A stretch of 64,000 bases of DNA from an uncultured Isosphaeraceae bacterium (GTDB lineage Bacteria > Planctomycetota > Planctomycetia > Isosphaerales > Isosphaeraceae): the NCBI GenBank assembly GCA_945957605.1, contig CAMFLR010000009.1, forward strand, positions 237,925 to 301,924, given 5' to 3'. This document shows positions 9,728 to 18,859 of the stretch, piece after piece. Under the pieces are notes generated by a model. The model did no database searches. It was not told the DNA's origin and saw only the letters and a list, made by a program, of their open reading frames with translations. The translations under genes were made by a program, and so were the position numbers. Each line of letters begins with the position of its first letter. Position 1 is the first letter of the stretch.

Positions 9728-11128
9728 CTACAGCGCGGAGAGGAATGCGATAAGGTCGGCCCGTTCCTGCGCGGTGAACGTGACGGAGAAGCGGTCTTTG
9801 TAGAAATCGAGGACCGCATCGAGGTCGTCGGCAAAACCGTTATGGAAGTAAGGCGGGCGAGAAGCCACCGCGCGTAAGACCGGTCCCTTGAATTTGTTGA
9901 TATCCGCCCACTTGCCGGTCAACAAGGCGCGGCCGGGATCTGTCGTTTGAATTGTCGCGCCGGTGGCGATGTTTTTCAGGGTGTAGAGCGGCATACCAGG
10001 ACCGCGACGGCTTGCGTCGCTAAGTCCGATATCGATGGGAAGCGGCGACGAGTGATTGCCGACGTTAGGCGTGTCGTGGCAAGTCGTGCAATGGCCGCTG
10101 ATCGAGGTAATGCCGAGCTTGTCGTTAAGACCCGCCACACCAGTGATCGCGATCGGCTTGGTATTGAACACGACGGCTCCGCGCGCGATCGAGGCTCGGG
10201 CCCGATTGTGACTGCCAGCCCAACCGTCGTAAATCGACATCACGTCAGGATTAAACGGAGCGCCCGTGACATCGCCACCAAGCACGTCGTTGATTGTCAC
10301 ATAAAAATCAGTTGCCGTAACGTTCGCCGCACCGCCAAAAGCGCCAACGACGTCGAGCGAGCCCGCGTTGCGATCAACCTGCTGCGCCGTCGCAAGGTTG
10401 AGCTCGAAGTTGACGATCTGCTGAAGAACAGCCGTATCGGGCGCCTGAGGTGCCTGGGCATGGCCAGTGATTGCGTCGGCAGCTTGATGCATCAAGTCGA
10501 GAAAGAGATTCGCGGGGTTTTGGTCCACCGTTGCGGCCGTTGTGCCGAAGGAAACAACGGTCTCGCGGCCATCCCACATCACGCCAGTGAGGAACCGTAA
10601 GTTGGTCGAAGGCAATGGGCGACGGAAGAGTGAAAGGCCGGCGGCTGATGCGAAGTTGTAGGGGTCGTCAACCGCGCTGAGTGTGAACTCGGCACCGGCG
10701 GGGATCGGCAGTTCGACGCGGATCACACCCTTGCTTAGCAGCATGCTGTAAGCAGCGCGACGCTTTGCGAGAGTCGAGACGTCGGCATTGGGTGAGTTCG
10801 ACCCGTCGACCGTGCGAAAGATCGGATCAAGACCATTTGTGCGGTCGAATCGTCGCTTCAACTCGTGAGGTGAGATCGTCCAGCCCGTCGACGGAACGTG
10901 ACATGAGACGCATGACCGGCCATTCGCGCCGAGACTTTGGAAGAACGGATTCGAGAGGTCGAGCGTGTTTCCGTTGGTGGCAATCGTCCGCAATACGCCG
11001 AAACGGTTGGCGGTGTCCAGGACAGTTCTACCTCGGCCATCGTGCTGGGCCGCTGCGGAGAGTTGAAAACCCGCCAGTAGTGCGATGACGAGACCACTGC
11101 GGAGAGCGAATGTCGACGGATCGATCAT
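9728..11128 (-). CDS. secreted di-heme cytochrome c peroxidase / MauG-like protein
   Basis: Two CxxCH heme-binding motifs are visible: CVSCH at residues 73-77 and CTTCH near residue 346. The late signature KNIATGATIQTT...RPPYFHNGFADDLDAVLDFY matches the C-terminal helix-ligand region of bacterial cytochrome c peroxidases and MauG relatives (PYFHNG). Residues 1-27 form a signal peptide. ATG at 11128 is preferred over GTG at 11140 because AAGGTGG lies 8 bases upstream of it. Likely periplasmic, reducing peroxide or oxidising an unknown partner. It is a single gene. Confidence 0.82.
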   Translation of the reverse strand: MIDPSTFALRSGLVIALLAGFQLSAAAQHDGRGRTVLDTANRFGVLRTIATNGNTLDLSNPFFQSLGANGRSCVSCHVPSTGWTISPHELKRRFDRTNGLDPIFRTVDGSNSPNADVSTLAKRRAAYSMLLSKGVIRVELPIPAGAEFTLSAVDDPYNFASAAGLSLFRRPLPSTNLRFLTGVMWDGRETVVSFGTTAATVDQNPANLFLDLMHQAADAITGHAQAPQAPDTAVLQQIVNFELNLATAQQVDRNAGSLDVVGAFGGAANVTATDFYVTINDVLGGDVTGAPFNPDVMSIYDGWAGSHNRARASIARGAVVFNTKPIAITGVAGLNDKLGITSISGHCTTCHDTPNVGNHSSPLPIDIGLSDASRRGPGMPLYTLKNIATGATIQTTDPGRALLTGKWADINKFKGPVLRAVASRPPYFHNGFADDLDAVLDFYKDRFSVTFTAQERADLIAFLSAL

Positions 11129-11684
11129 CTTGATGTCCACCTTTCAGAAAGAAAATGCCTGGGACTCTTCCGGCCAGGTTTCAAGCAGCACAACGTCCTT
11201 TGGTTTCATGCGATGAGAACAATTGGGAATAATAAAATGATGAAGCGAAAGCATGAGTATTATTAGTCAGCGAAGCCTTAGTCGACGTTGAACCAGACGC
11301 CGATACATGCCATCGATAAGGGATGGCGAGTCGCGTTCCGGGTGTCAGTGGGCTGTCACAGAAGGTCTATGACAAAGCGGTGGCGGTGGAAGAAAATATG
11401 TTCTGGTGAACTGGCGTGAGCACGGTGATTCGAGCGCCTTGCGGCGTGGTCGAATCACGGTGATAGCGCCCTCTGTCATCATGTGCGAGATTTGAAGATG
11501 GTTTCCCCGGAAGAACTTCTTTTTTCAGAAAATCCTGTTCGCGAAATGCACAGCGCTGTAGCGAATAGAGACAATTTGCATCGACTCGGTCGTCGATTGG
11601 CGGACTGCACTTCGTCTCAAAGTGTCTCACGTCCCGGCATCATTTCGGACGCACTGGTCGCCTTGCCGCGCTGCGCCCGGCGCT
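11129..11684 (-). other. intergenic region with a strong hairpin
   Basis: A 556-base stretch between two minus-strand genes. It has no convincing coding frame. The one clear structure is an inverted repeat: GTGATTCGA at 11425-11433 and its complement at 11450-11458, with further pairing (GCGCC/GGCGT) inside the loop. No T-run follows on the minus strand, so it is not a typical intrinsic terminator. It lies downstream of the kinase gene and about 300 bases upstream of the cytochrome gene. Confidence 0.5.
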
Positions 11685-14600
11685 TCAGCGTAAAGAATTT
11701 CGCGCTTGAGACACCTGCTTGATTCCTTCAAGCGTGATGGGATTGTCAGGGTCGAGCTTCAGCGCTTCGCGGTAGGCAGCCTCGGCATCGTTCCACCGCT
11801 TTACAGTCGCCAGCCGCTTTCCCAGGTTCGCGTAATGTGAGATCCGATGTTTGCGATCCAGAGGTGTCGCGGCAACAAAAGGCTGAGGCTCGGGCTGTTC
11901 CGGCAGGCGAGTATTAGAATGCCACGCGAGACCGAGCGGGGTGAGTTGGGCCTGGATCTTCGCTATGTTCCAGATCACGAGTCCGCCGTCAGCCTGGCCG
12001 AATGCCAAGCGCTCACCATCTGGGCTCAAAGCCAGAACCCAGGTCGAGCGGCTTTCTCGCGGGAGCGTGAAAACTCGCGACCCGAATGGAGAAGCCCACA
12101 GGTCGCCGTTGGTTAGCCATCGGCCGTCACGGCTGGCGGCAACATGATTGGGCCGCCCAAAGCTGAAGACTCTCTGCGCTGTGCGTGTGTCCCAGGTTTC
12201 GATTCTCGATTTGACGGCGAACGAAAGGTGGTGACCATCGGGATAGAAGGCAAGGTTGCTCCAGCCAAAGGCTAGTGGTGTCGCCAAGAACGGGATCTCG
12301 CGCCCGTTTATCAAATCCCACAAACAGACAGAATAATTCTGGTCGACCCATGCCAGAAGCTTTCCGTCGGGACTGATGCAAAGATAGAGCGACCGGTGTC
12401 CCGGAAGATGGACTATGCGTTTCAAGGACAAATTCCTTGCTCCGTCCCCGCCCTGCGTTACGCTCCAGAGCGTCAATCCATCGCCGCAGGCGGCCAGGGT
12501 TTTGCCGTCTGGAGTGAACGCAACACCGTACGCGTGGCCTCCAAGCTCATCATCGGGGGCGACAATTGCCTGATGTGTTGCCAGATCCCAGATCTGCACG
12601 GGATGAGGCGTCGGGCCAAACTGTCCCGTGGCGAGCAAACGCCCGTCGGGACTAAAGCCAACCGATTGGATCGCCGTTTGGTGACGAGGAAGCATGCTCA
12701 GGAGCCGGCCGGTGACAGCGTCCCAAAGCTTGACCCACTGGTCCTTACTTCCTGATGCGAGCACCTTTCCATCTGGACTGAATGCGACGCACGGAACGCC
12801 GCCGTCGTGCCCGCGTAAGGTGAGCTTTTCGCCGGAGCCCGCTCTGTTCCAGATGCGAATCGAAGGAGTTGATTTAGCGGCGGTTGCGAAGGTGTAGCCA
12901 TCCGCGCTAAAGGCGACAGAACATTTGCTGGTTCTGCCAGGATGCGTGAGAGACGCCACTTCTTCGTGGTTCGCTATGCTCCAAAGTCGTTGCCCGGACA
13001 AGCTGCCGTACAGAAAGAGTCGCCCGTCACTGCTGAAGCACGCGGCAAGCGTCTGGTCCTCCCGGATGAGCGGTCTCGGTACGCCATCGCGCAAGTTGAG
13101 CAGAACGAGCCCGTCGTCGCCGTGACCGCACGCCAGGAATCGACCCGCCGGAGTATCCGGACCGATCGCCAGCGCTCTCGTCTCTTGCTCTGTATGCGCA
13201 AAAACGATGTCCTTCGGCTCAGGATCTGGAACATTCCACACCAGGGCGTGGAGCGCGCCTTCGCGCGAGTAAGCCTGAGCCACGTACTGGCCATCATCAC
13301 TCACTTGGACTGAGCCGTTGGGCACCCCGGAAGGGAGTTTGAACAGAGCTTTGACCTCCTGGCGAGGTACGTCCCACAGAGTTAGCAATCCCCCACCTTT
13401 CGACTGAGGAGCAGCAACCGCAAATCTTCCGTTCCGCGCCAGCCCCACGAAATCTCCGTGCATTTCGAAGCATTGTGCAGAAGTCCCGGACTTGCCGTAA
13501 TCACGCCACACCTTGATGGTTCCCTTGGTGTTAGCGGTGACCAGGCACTGATTGACGTCGTCGACACCAAGATCGACCGCGGCCTCAGTGAGTTGAGCGA
13601 CGCTAATGCCTGTGGCGACATTGCGAATCTGAACGGTGCCATTCTCCAGCGCGATTGCCATGTGTTGCCCATCGGGCGTGAGGGCGATCATCAAAATATC
13701 TGCTGGGAAGTCTTCCCAGGCGATCGGTGCCAGGCCGACAAAGTCTCCCAGGCACGCGACGGCGTCATCGCGGAGTCGATCGATGTCCTTGTCGGGTGTG
13801 TCGAGGCGGAGTGCCTGCTGGAGCCGCTCGAAGACTTGCGTCCGGTAGCCCATGCCGCGGGCGCGCCGAAGCGCGGCTGCTCCTTCCACGAGCGCGTGGT
13901 ACAAGTTCGTCACGGCCTGCCGACGTTCCGTCTGAGCCAGTAACTGAGCCTGCCGTGCGTTCGACTCGGCCTGCTTAGCGAGGATGGCCTGCCAGGTTGC
14001 GATGGCCATACTCACCATGAGTGTCACTGCCACGACACCAACCGCACTCACTGCGCTTCGATTTCGGCGGACGAATTTCGTCACGCGATACATGGTCGTC
14101 GGAGGACGAGCGAGCACACCCTCGTTGCGGAGAAAGTGCTCGATATCGGCGGCAAACTCGCCCGCGGTGGCGTAGCGGCGATCGCGCTCTTTCTCGATCG
14201 CCTTCATCATGATCCAGTCGAGGTCACCTGAGAGTAGCTTGACAAGATGCCTTGAGTCAGTCCCTCGATGATCGGCCAGAATTGTCGCTTTTTCGCCGAG
14301 AATGTTCATGCGCGTACTTGGCCGAGGCGGGGTTACTTCGCGGATCAGCCGTTGAATTTCGTTGAATCCGGCAGTATGCAAGCGGGCGTCTTCGATGGGC
14401 GTCGTACCGGTCATGAGCTCGTAGAGCAGCACGCCGAGCGAGTAGATATCGCTGCGCGTATCGACATCGACGGCCGCCATGTTTGCCTGCTCGGGACTCA
14501 TATAAGCTGGCGTGCCAATCATTTCTCCATAAGCGGTGAAACAGGTGCGTTCCGTGAGGGTTCGCTGGAAGGCCTTGGCGATTCCGAAATCGATCACCTT

Positions 14601-15239
14601 CACGACTGGCTGACCGTCGTTGAGCGTCACCATCACGTTCGACGGCTTGATATCGCGATGAATGATCCCCTTCTGATGCGCATGCTGGATTGCAAGACAA
14701 ACGGTGATGAACAGCCTCAACCGCGATTCGGCATCAAGTCGGTTGCGATCGCAGAACTCTGTAATCGGCACGCCGCGCACGAGCTCCATGACGAAATAGG
14801 GACGACCAAGCGCCGTCGTGCCGCCATCGAGAACGTGCGCGATATTCGGGTGTTCCATGAGCGCGAGAGCTTGACGCTCTGCATCGAACCGGGCAATGAC
14901 CTGGCGGCTATCCATTCCCGGCTTGACGATTTTGAGCGCAACCTTGCGGCACACGGGAAACGACTGCTCGGCCATCCAAACAACGCCCATGCCCCCTTCG
15001 CCAATTTGCTCGATAAGCCTGAAGACGCCGATGACCGTATTTGGCGCCTCGATGAGCTCCGGCTGTTCTGGTGCACGCGCCGCCGATTCGAGGAATCCGT
15101 CGAGCGTCGCCTCTGCCTCGAGCAGCGCCTTGATCTGCTCCTTCTGGCCCGGCTCGGAACACGCTTCGGTCAAGAACGCGTCGCGTTCGGAAGGGCTGGC
15201 GATCTCAAGAGCGGCGAGGAAGATGTCGCGTTCCTTCAT
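11685..15239 (-). CDS. transmembrane Ser/Thr protein kinase with WD40 propeller and C-terminal TPR
   Basis: A helical N-terminal segment (MKERDIFLAALEIASPSERD) precedes a complete Hanks-type kinase domain at about residues 70-340: P-loop IGEGGMGVVW, lysine motif VALKIVKPG, catalytic loop HRDIKPSNVMV, DFGIAKA and GTPAYMSPEQ. One membrane segment lies near residues 391-415 (SAVGVVAVTLMVSMAIATW), then a coiled coil. WD40 repeats run from about 500 to 1110 (FSPDGKVLASGSKDQWVKLW). A short TPR ends the protein (DAEAAYREALKLDPDNP). All catalytic motifs look intact. The ECF sigma gene lies 99 bases upstream on the same strand, the usual planctomycete pairing. The ligand sensed by the propeller is unknown. 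Confidence 0.93.
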   Translation of the reverse strand: MKERDIFLAALEIASPSERDAFLTEACSEPGQKEQIKALLEAEATLDGFLESAARAPEQPELIEAPNTVIGVFRLIEQIGEGGMGVVWMAEQSFPVCRKVALKIVKPGMDSRQVIARFDAERQALALMEHPNIAHVLDGGTTALGRPYFVMELVRGVPITEFCDRNRLDAESRLRLFITVCLAIQHAHQKGIIHRDIKPSNVMVTLNDGQPVVKVIDFGIAKAFQRTLTERTCFTAYGEMIGTPAYMSPEQANMAAVDVDTRSDIYSLGVLLYELMTGTTPIEDARLHTAGFNEIQRLIREVTPPRPSTRMNILGEKATILADHRGTDSRHLVKLLSGDLDWIMMKAIEKERDRRYATAGEFAADIEHFLRNEGVLARPPTTMYRVTKFVRRNRSAVSAVGVVAVTLMVSMAIATWQAILAKQAESNARQAQLLAQTERRQAVTNLYHALVEGAAALRRARGMGYRTQVFERLQQALRLDTPDKDIDRLRDDAVACLGDFVGLAPIAWEDFPADILMIALTPDGQHMAIALENGTVQIRNVATGISVAQLTEAAVDLGVDDVNQCLVTANTKGTIKVWRDYGKSGTSAQCFEMHGDFVGLARNGRFAVAAPQSKGGGLLTLWDVPRQEVKALFKLPSGVPNGSVQVSDDGQYVAQAYSREGALHALVWNVPDPEPKDIVFAHTEQETRALAIGPDTPAGRFLACGHGDDGLVLLNLRDGVPRPLIREDQTLAACFSSDGRLFLYGSLSGQRLWSIANHEEVASLTHPGRTSKCSVAFSADGYTFATAAKSTPSIRIWNRAGSGEKLTLRGHDGGVPCVAFSPDGKVLASGSKDQWVKLWDAVTGRLLSMLPRHQTAIQSVGFSPDGRLLATGQFGPTPHPVQIWDLATHQAIVAPDDELGGHAYGVAFTPDGKTLAACGDGLTLWSVTQGGDGARNLSLKRIVHLPGHRSLYLCISPDGKLLAWVDQNYSVCLWDLINGREIPFLATPLAFGWSNLAFYPDGHHLSFAVKSRIETWDTRTAQRVFSFGRPNHVAASRDGRWLTNGDLWASPFGSRVFTLPRESRSTWVLALSPDGERLAFGQADGGLVIWNIAKIQAQLTPLGLAWHSNTRLPEQPEPQPFVAATPLDRKHRISHYANLGKRLATVKRWNDAEAAYREALKLDPDNPITLEGIKQVSQARNSLR

Positions 15240-15338
15240 AGCGCGAACTTTTCTCGTAGAGCCAGGTTCGATGGTTCCCAGAGGTTTATGCGAAATTCGT
15301 CGCTCGGTTCCGCCGTAATTTTCTGTTTTGGAGATGTG

Positions 15339-15899
15339 TTACTTCGCTGCGGAGCCAATCTCGACGCGCAGGACAGAACGGGCGTAGGTCCACATGCGTT
15401 CGGCGGCTCGTTCCGTAAGGTTCAGAGCCTGTGCGGCTTCTTTCATCGTCATGCCGGCAAAGAACCGAAGTTTCACGAGTCGAGCGGCCTCTTCATCGCG
15501 CGCGGCGAGACGATCGAGAGCCTCGTTGAGCTCGAGGACGTCGACACCGTCTGGCGCTGCGATCTCCGCCTCTTCGAGTTCATGTCGATTCAACCGTCCG
15601 CCGCGCTTCTGGCACTGATTGCGCCTTGCAGCTTCCACAAGAATACGACGCATCGCCTCGGCGGCCGCGGCGAAGAAGTGGGTTCGATTGGCCCAGCGTT
15701 GCGATTCGTCTGGGCCAGCCAACCGAAGATAGGCCTCGTGGACGAGAGCCGTCGCCTGCAGAGTCTGGCCCGGCTTTTCGTTTCTCAGCTTCGAAGCGGC
15801 CAGCTTGCGAAGATCATCGTACACCAAGAGCAACAACCGCTCCGATTCGAGCGGTTCGCCGTCGTTGATGGCCGAAAGAATGCGGGTCGTCTCGTTCAT
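15339..15899 (-). CDS. ECF-type RNA polymerase sigma factor
   Basis: From ATG 15899 the protein is 186 aa. Region 2 is seen as LLLLVYDDLRKLAASKLRNE and LVHEAYLRLAG (the HEAYLRL signature of the TIGR02999-type ECF group), and region 4 as MKEAAQALNLTERAAERMWTYARSVLR. The group is abundant in planctomycetes and is commonly paired with WD40 kinases, as here. The regulated genes are unknown. Phosphorylation-based control by the adjacent kinase is inference from co-location. The open frame continues to 15944, but the family start fits 15899. Confidence 0.9.
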   Translation of the reverse strand: MNETTRILSAINDGEPLESERLLLLVYDDLRKLAASKLRNEKPGQTLQATALVHEAYLRLAGPDESQRWANRTHFFAAAAEAMRRILVEAARRNQCQKRGGRLNRHELEEAEIAAPDGVDVLELNEALDRLAARDEEAARLVKLRFFAGMTMKEAAQALNLTERAAERMWTYARSVLRVEIGSAAK

Positions 15900-16025
15900 A
15901 CTACCCCGCCGCCGATTGTCATTCGCGAACTGGGCGGATGTCAAGCCTCGCCATCATGCCGCGGACGAACGGATCGAGAAAGTGGTGCGCGGCAGAATGG
16001 CAACACGTTCGGTCCCGCGCCGAAA

Positions 16026-16991
16026 TCAGTCGTCGTTGGGATCTTTCGGTTGGAACCGCGTACGGTAGTCGGCGGGTGGCACTTTGATCACTCTCAGGAA
16101 AGAACGCCGCATCGAGTTCCCGCTGCCGAATCCGCATGAGATCGCCACGCGATCCACCCCATCATCAGACTCTTCCAGCCGCCGTCGCGCGGCTTCAACT
16201 CGCACTCGTTCGACGTAACGCGCGGGGGTGGTACCAACCTCTTCGGCAAAGGCCCGGGCGAAGTTTCGCGGGCTCATGTGGACGCGCGCTGCGAGAGCTG
16301 CAACAGAGAGATCCTTCGCCAGGTTGTCGGCCAGCCACGCTTGCAAGTCGCGGAGCGGTTGCCGGTCGGCCGCCTGGAGTTCGAGGGCTGCTGAAAATTG
16401 TGCCTGGCCGCCGGGGCGACGCACGAACACCACCAACATTCGGGCCGCATTCATCGCGGGGGCCTGCCCGAGATCTTCTTCTACGAGTGCCAACGACATG
16501 TCCATCCCTGCGGTCACTCCTGCCGATGTGTAGACATTTCCATCCTTGACGAAGATCGGATTCGAGTCGACAGACACCGGCGGATACTCACGCGCCAGTC
16601 GCTCGCAATACGCCCAATGCGTCGTTGCCTTTCGACCGTCCAGCAGTCCCGCCGCAGCCAGTCCAAATGCTCCAGTACAGACTGAGCCGACGCGCCTGGC
16701 AGTCGCGGCCAGCCGCGTAATGTGCCTGAGAAATTCCGGGTCGGCTGCTGCCTCGAAGATTCCGTCTCCGCCGGAGATCAGCAGCGTGTCGATAGGACCT
16801 CGCACACGTTCGAGCGCCGCATGAGCATCAAGCCGCGCTCCCGAGCTTGACTGGAACGGACCGCCGCCCAGAGTGACGATCCTTAAAGCGTAGTGATCGG
16901 GTCCAGCCATGGCGAAGACTTCCCACGGTCCGATGAGGTCGAGCGCAAACGCTCCTTCAAAACCGACGAGCACCACGCTTCGCTTGGCCAC
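16026..16991 (-). CDS. GlxA-type AraC-family regulator with DJ-1/PfpI domain
   Basis: Residues 1-170 form a DJ-1/PfpI-like domain (VVLVGFEGAFALDLIGPWEVF; nucleophile-elbow region RRVGSVCTGAFGLAAAGLL). Residues about 210-320 hold two AraC helix-turn-helix units (LSVAALAARVHMSPRNFARAF; VDRVAISCGFGSGNSMRRSF). The start is set by a strong AGGAGG: it sits 7 bases before GTG 16991 but only one base before ATG 16997, so GTG is preferred. Upstream, at 17030-17058 and 17110-17138, lie two copies of an element also found before the MFS gene at 23303. This makes autoregulation and control of the divergent genes likely. Confidence 0.9.
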   Translation of the reverse strand: MAKRSVVLVGFEGAFALDLIGPWEVFAMAGPDHYALRIVTLGGGPFQSSSGARLDAHAALERVRGPIDTLLISGGDGIFEAAADPEFLRHITRLAATARRVGSVCTGAFGLAAAGLLDGRKATTHWAYCERLAREYPPVSVDSNPIFVKDGNVYTSAGVTAGMDMSLALVEEDLGQAPAMNAARMLVVFVRRPGGQAQFSAALELQAADRQPLRDLQAWLADNLAKDLSVAALAARVHMSPRNFARAFAEEVGTTPARYVERVRVEAARRRLEESDDGVDRVAISCGFGSGNSMRRSFLRVIKVPPADYRTRFQPKDPNDD

Positions 16992-17029
16992 GATCATTCC
17001 TCCTGCATTGCGATAAAACGACAGAGGCC

Positions 17030-17058
17030 TTGGCAGAATCTGCTGTCTCTTCATCATT
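17030..17058 (+). promoter_or_regulatory. operator-like element, copy A (GlxA/AraC regulon)
   Basis: The 17-base head TTGGCAGAATCTGCTGT is followed 12 bases later by CATCATT. It fits the consensus TTGGCAGRAWYTGCTGY-N9-10-TGTCATT shared with copies at 17110, 23119 and 23200. Two half sites about 21 bases apart are typical for AraC-family dimers. It lies 39 bases upstream of the GlxA-type gene start and 80 bases from copy B. Confidence 0.65.
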
Positions 17059-17109
17059 AGAGCTGAGAGTTTCGGCAGTGAGAATAGAACAAAAATGGTC
17101 GGCAGCAAT

Positions 17110-17138
17110 TTGGCAGAATTTGCTGTTTGTTTGTCATT
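17110..17138 (+). promoter_or_regulatory. operator-like element, copy B (GlxA/AraC regulon)
   Basis: It carries TTGGCAGAATTTGCTGT and, at the same internal spacing as the other copies, TGTCATT. It ends 76 bases before the ATG of the gene at 17215. Copy D ends 74 bases before the MFS gene at 23303, so position relative to the plus-strand gene is conserved. Confidence 0.7.
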
Positions 17139-17214
17139 CGTGCCTGAGAGCAAGGCGCTAATAATTGGGCAGGCGATTGCAAAGTGCTCTGCGAATGAAT
17201 GATGAGGGCAAGCC

Positions 17215-17784
17215 ATGTATCAAGTCAGCGCGACCGACACGCTTCGCGGCAACCTGAGCTCAGCGGGGATTGCGATGCGAATGGCACTGGCCGAGTTTGA
17301 TCCCGAAGAAATGGCGCACGAACCCGAGATTGGATTGAGGAGTATCGAAACTCTGCTCGGCGAGGCGACGATTGCCCTGAGGGACACGCTCACAATTATC
17401 GAGCACGAAGACTTGCCGGAAGTCCCAAGAGGGTTCGAGGCGCGTTACGCTCGTTGGGGCACCGGGGCTGAGCTGGACGAAGTTGATGTCGACCTGCCAC
17501 TCATTTTCTTGGGACACTTGGAGGCACTCAAGGGAGCAATTCGCACTCTTGAGGCAGACGATCTAGACGAGATCCTCGATCCGCCCGGAAGTTTTGGCGA
17601 GGATGGTCTCTTTTCCTTTGAGACCGTTGGAAGGATGATCGCCGCGGTTTCCGGTTTGGTTCATTTCTTTGCGAGCGAGGCGTCGATGATTCGTGTCGCA
17701 TTGGGTAAGCCTGTCGCACGCGGTGACTCGTTTGACGATTTCTCCGAAGGACGGGCCGGTCCTGCGAGCGACTCGATAAAGTGA
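17215..17784 (+). CDS. DinB-like four-helix protein (tentative)
   Basis: A 189-residue soluble protein starting at ATG 17215 with GAGG about 8 bases upstream. It is helical, and residues 145-175 (VGRMIAAVSGLVHFFASEASMIRVALGKP) recall the last helix of DinB-like metal enzymes, which often ends in H..Q/E..xLRxxLGKP. The expected histidine triad is not clear (candidates in IIEHEDLP, LGHLEAL and LVHFFA), so the assignment is weak. It is divergent from the GlxA-type regulator, behind two shared operator-like elements, and 85 bases ahead of the PEP mutase-family gene. Co-transcription with that gene is likely. Confidence 0.55.
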   Translation: MYQVSATDTLRGNLSSAGIAMRMALAEFDPEEMAHEPEIGLRSIETLLGEATIALRDTLTIIEHEDLPEVPRGFEARYARWGTGAELDEVDVDLPLIFLGHLEALKGAIRTLEADDLDEILDPPGSFGEDGLFSFETVGRMIAAVSGLVHFFASEASMIRVALGKPVARGDSFDDFSEGRAGPASDSIK

Positions 17785-17869
17785 CAATAACGAATGCGTC
17801 GCGCAGTCAATCTGCCATTCGAAATCCGGCCTCTCGAATTCAACACAAAAAGAAAGTTGGAGATTCACG

Positions 17870-18724
17870 ATGCCCAGTCAGCCAGAGCTTTACGAACGCT
17901 TCCGGGCACTTCACGAAAAGCCCGGCGGATTTATCATGCCGAATCCCTGGGACGCCGCGTCCGCCCTGCTGATGAAGGACGCTGGTTTCGAGGCGTTGGG
18001 CACGTCGTCAGCGGCCATCGCGCTTTCGCTTGGGCAACTCGACGGGCGGCACGCCGTCTCTCGCGACGAGCATCTCGCCAATGCGCGGCTGATCGTCCGC
18101 GTCACGGGTCTTCCGGTGAATGGTGATTTGGAAGATGGCTTCGGTCCAGAGCCGAGTGATGTCGCAGAGACGGTTGAAGCCGCAATCGCGGCGGGACTGG
18201 CTGGCGTTGGGATCGAGGACACGACCGCCGACCCCGCGCGGCCGATTCACGACTTCGACAAGGCAGTAGCACGCGTGAAGGCCGCCGCGGAAGTGGCCAA
18301 AGGGCGCATCGTGCTCACCGGTCGCACGGATAATTTCTTGCAAGGCCGACCGGATCTCGAAGACACAATCAAGCGCCTCGTTGCCTTCGCCGAGGTTGGT
18401 GCTGATGTACTCTATGCACCCTATCCGACCGATATGGACGCAGTTCGCGCCATTGTGCGAGCGGTCGCACCGAAGCCGGTGAATCTCGTCGTGGGGACGA
18501 TGCAGGGCGCGGTACCCTGGGCCGAGCTTCAGGCGGCCGGTGTGAGGCGGCTCAGCCTTGGTGTCACGCTCTACACGCGAGTGATGGGCAGTCTCGCTCA
18601 GGCGGCGAGCGACCTCATGGCTGGAGATATCGCCGCGGGATCGGGCCAGAAGCCGTCGACTAGTTCGGGAATGGCCTTCGGCGAGTTACACAAGAAAATC
18701 GCCGACGCGACTGGCGCAAAGTGA
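17870..18724 (+). CDS. isocitrate lyase / phosphoenolpyruvate mutase family enzyme
   Basis: The 284-residue protein matches the family in order: GFIMPNPWDAASALLMKDAG, GTSSAAIALSLGQLDG, the metal-binding VNGDLEDGFG, GVGIEDT, IVLTGRTDNFL, ADVLYAPYP and RLSLGVTLYTR. The isocitrate-lyase KKCGH loop is absent, which points to the PEP mutase / oxaloacetate-decarboxylase / carboxy-PEP lyase side of the superfamily, cleaving or forming a C-C or C-P bond next to a carboxylate. The true substrate is unknown. GGAG lies about 10 bases before the ATG. It follows the DinB-like gene in a probable two-gene operon. Confidence 0.85.
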   Translation: MPSQPELYERFRALHEKPGGFIMPNPWDAASALLMKDAGFEALGTSSAAIALSLGQLDGRHAVSRDEHLANARLIVRVTGLPVNGDLEDGFGPEPSDVAETVEAAIAAGLAGVGIEDTTADPARPIHDFDKAVARVKAAAEVAKGRIVLTGRTDNFLQGRPDLEDTIKRLVAFAEVGADVLYAPYPTDMDAVRAIVRAVAPKPVNLVVGTMQGAVPWAELQAAGVRRLSLGVTLYTRVMGSLAQAASDLMAGDIAAGSGQKPSTSSGMAFGELHKKIADATGAK

Positions 18725-18736
18725 TTTCGTGCGAAT

Positions 18737-18803
18737 TGAATAATGCCCGGGAAGTTCGAATCAGATCGATTGAACGATGCTAGGAACTCCCCGGGCAATT
18801 CTT
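18737..18803. terminator. hairpin between convergent genes
   Basis: An imperfect inverted repeat of about 21 bases, with perfect cores TGCCCGGG (18744-18751) and CCCGGGCA (18790-18797) plus flanking AGTTC/GAACT and AATTC-like pairing. The loop is about 25 bases. It sits between the ends of the convergent genes 17870-18724 and 18860-19468, so a bidirectional transcription stop is the simplest role. There is no long T-run. Confidence 0.5.
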
Positions 18804-18859
18804 AAGATCGTAATAACCCTCGGTTGAAAGAGCACGACACCGGTCGATTGCATGGGCAT

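Noticed and set aside
11367..11630. An 87-codon minus-strand frame between the cytochrome and kinase genes
   Set aside because: It crosses the strong hairpin, has no ribosome-binding sequence and shows no motif.
14268..16139. A 623-codon open frame on the plus strand
   Set aside because: It lies fully antisense to the kinase and sigma genes, whose motifs are unmistakable. Its residues show no family pattern; long antisense frames are expected in GC-rich coding DNA.
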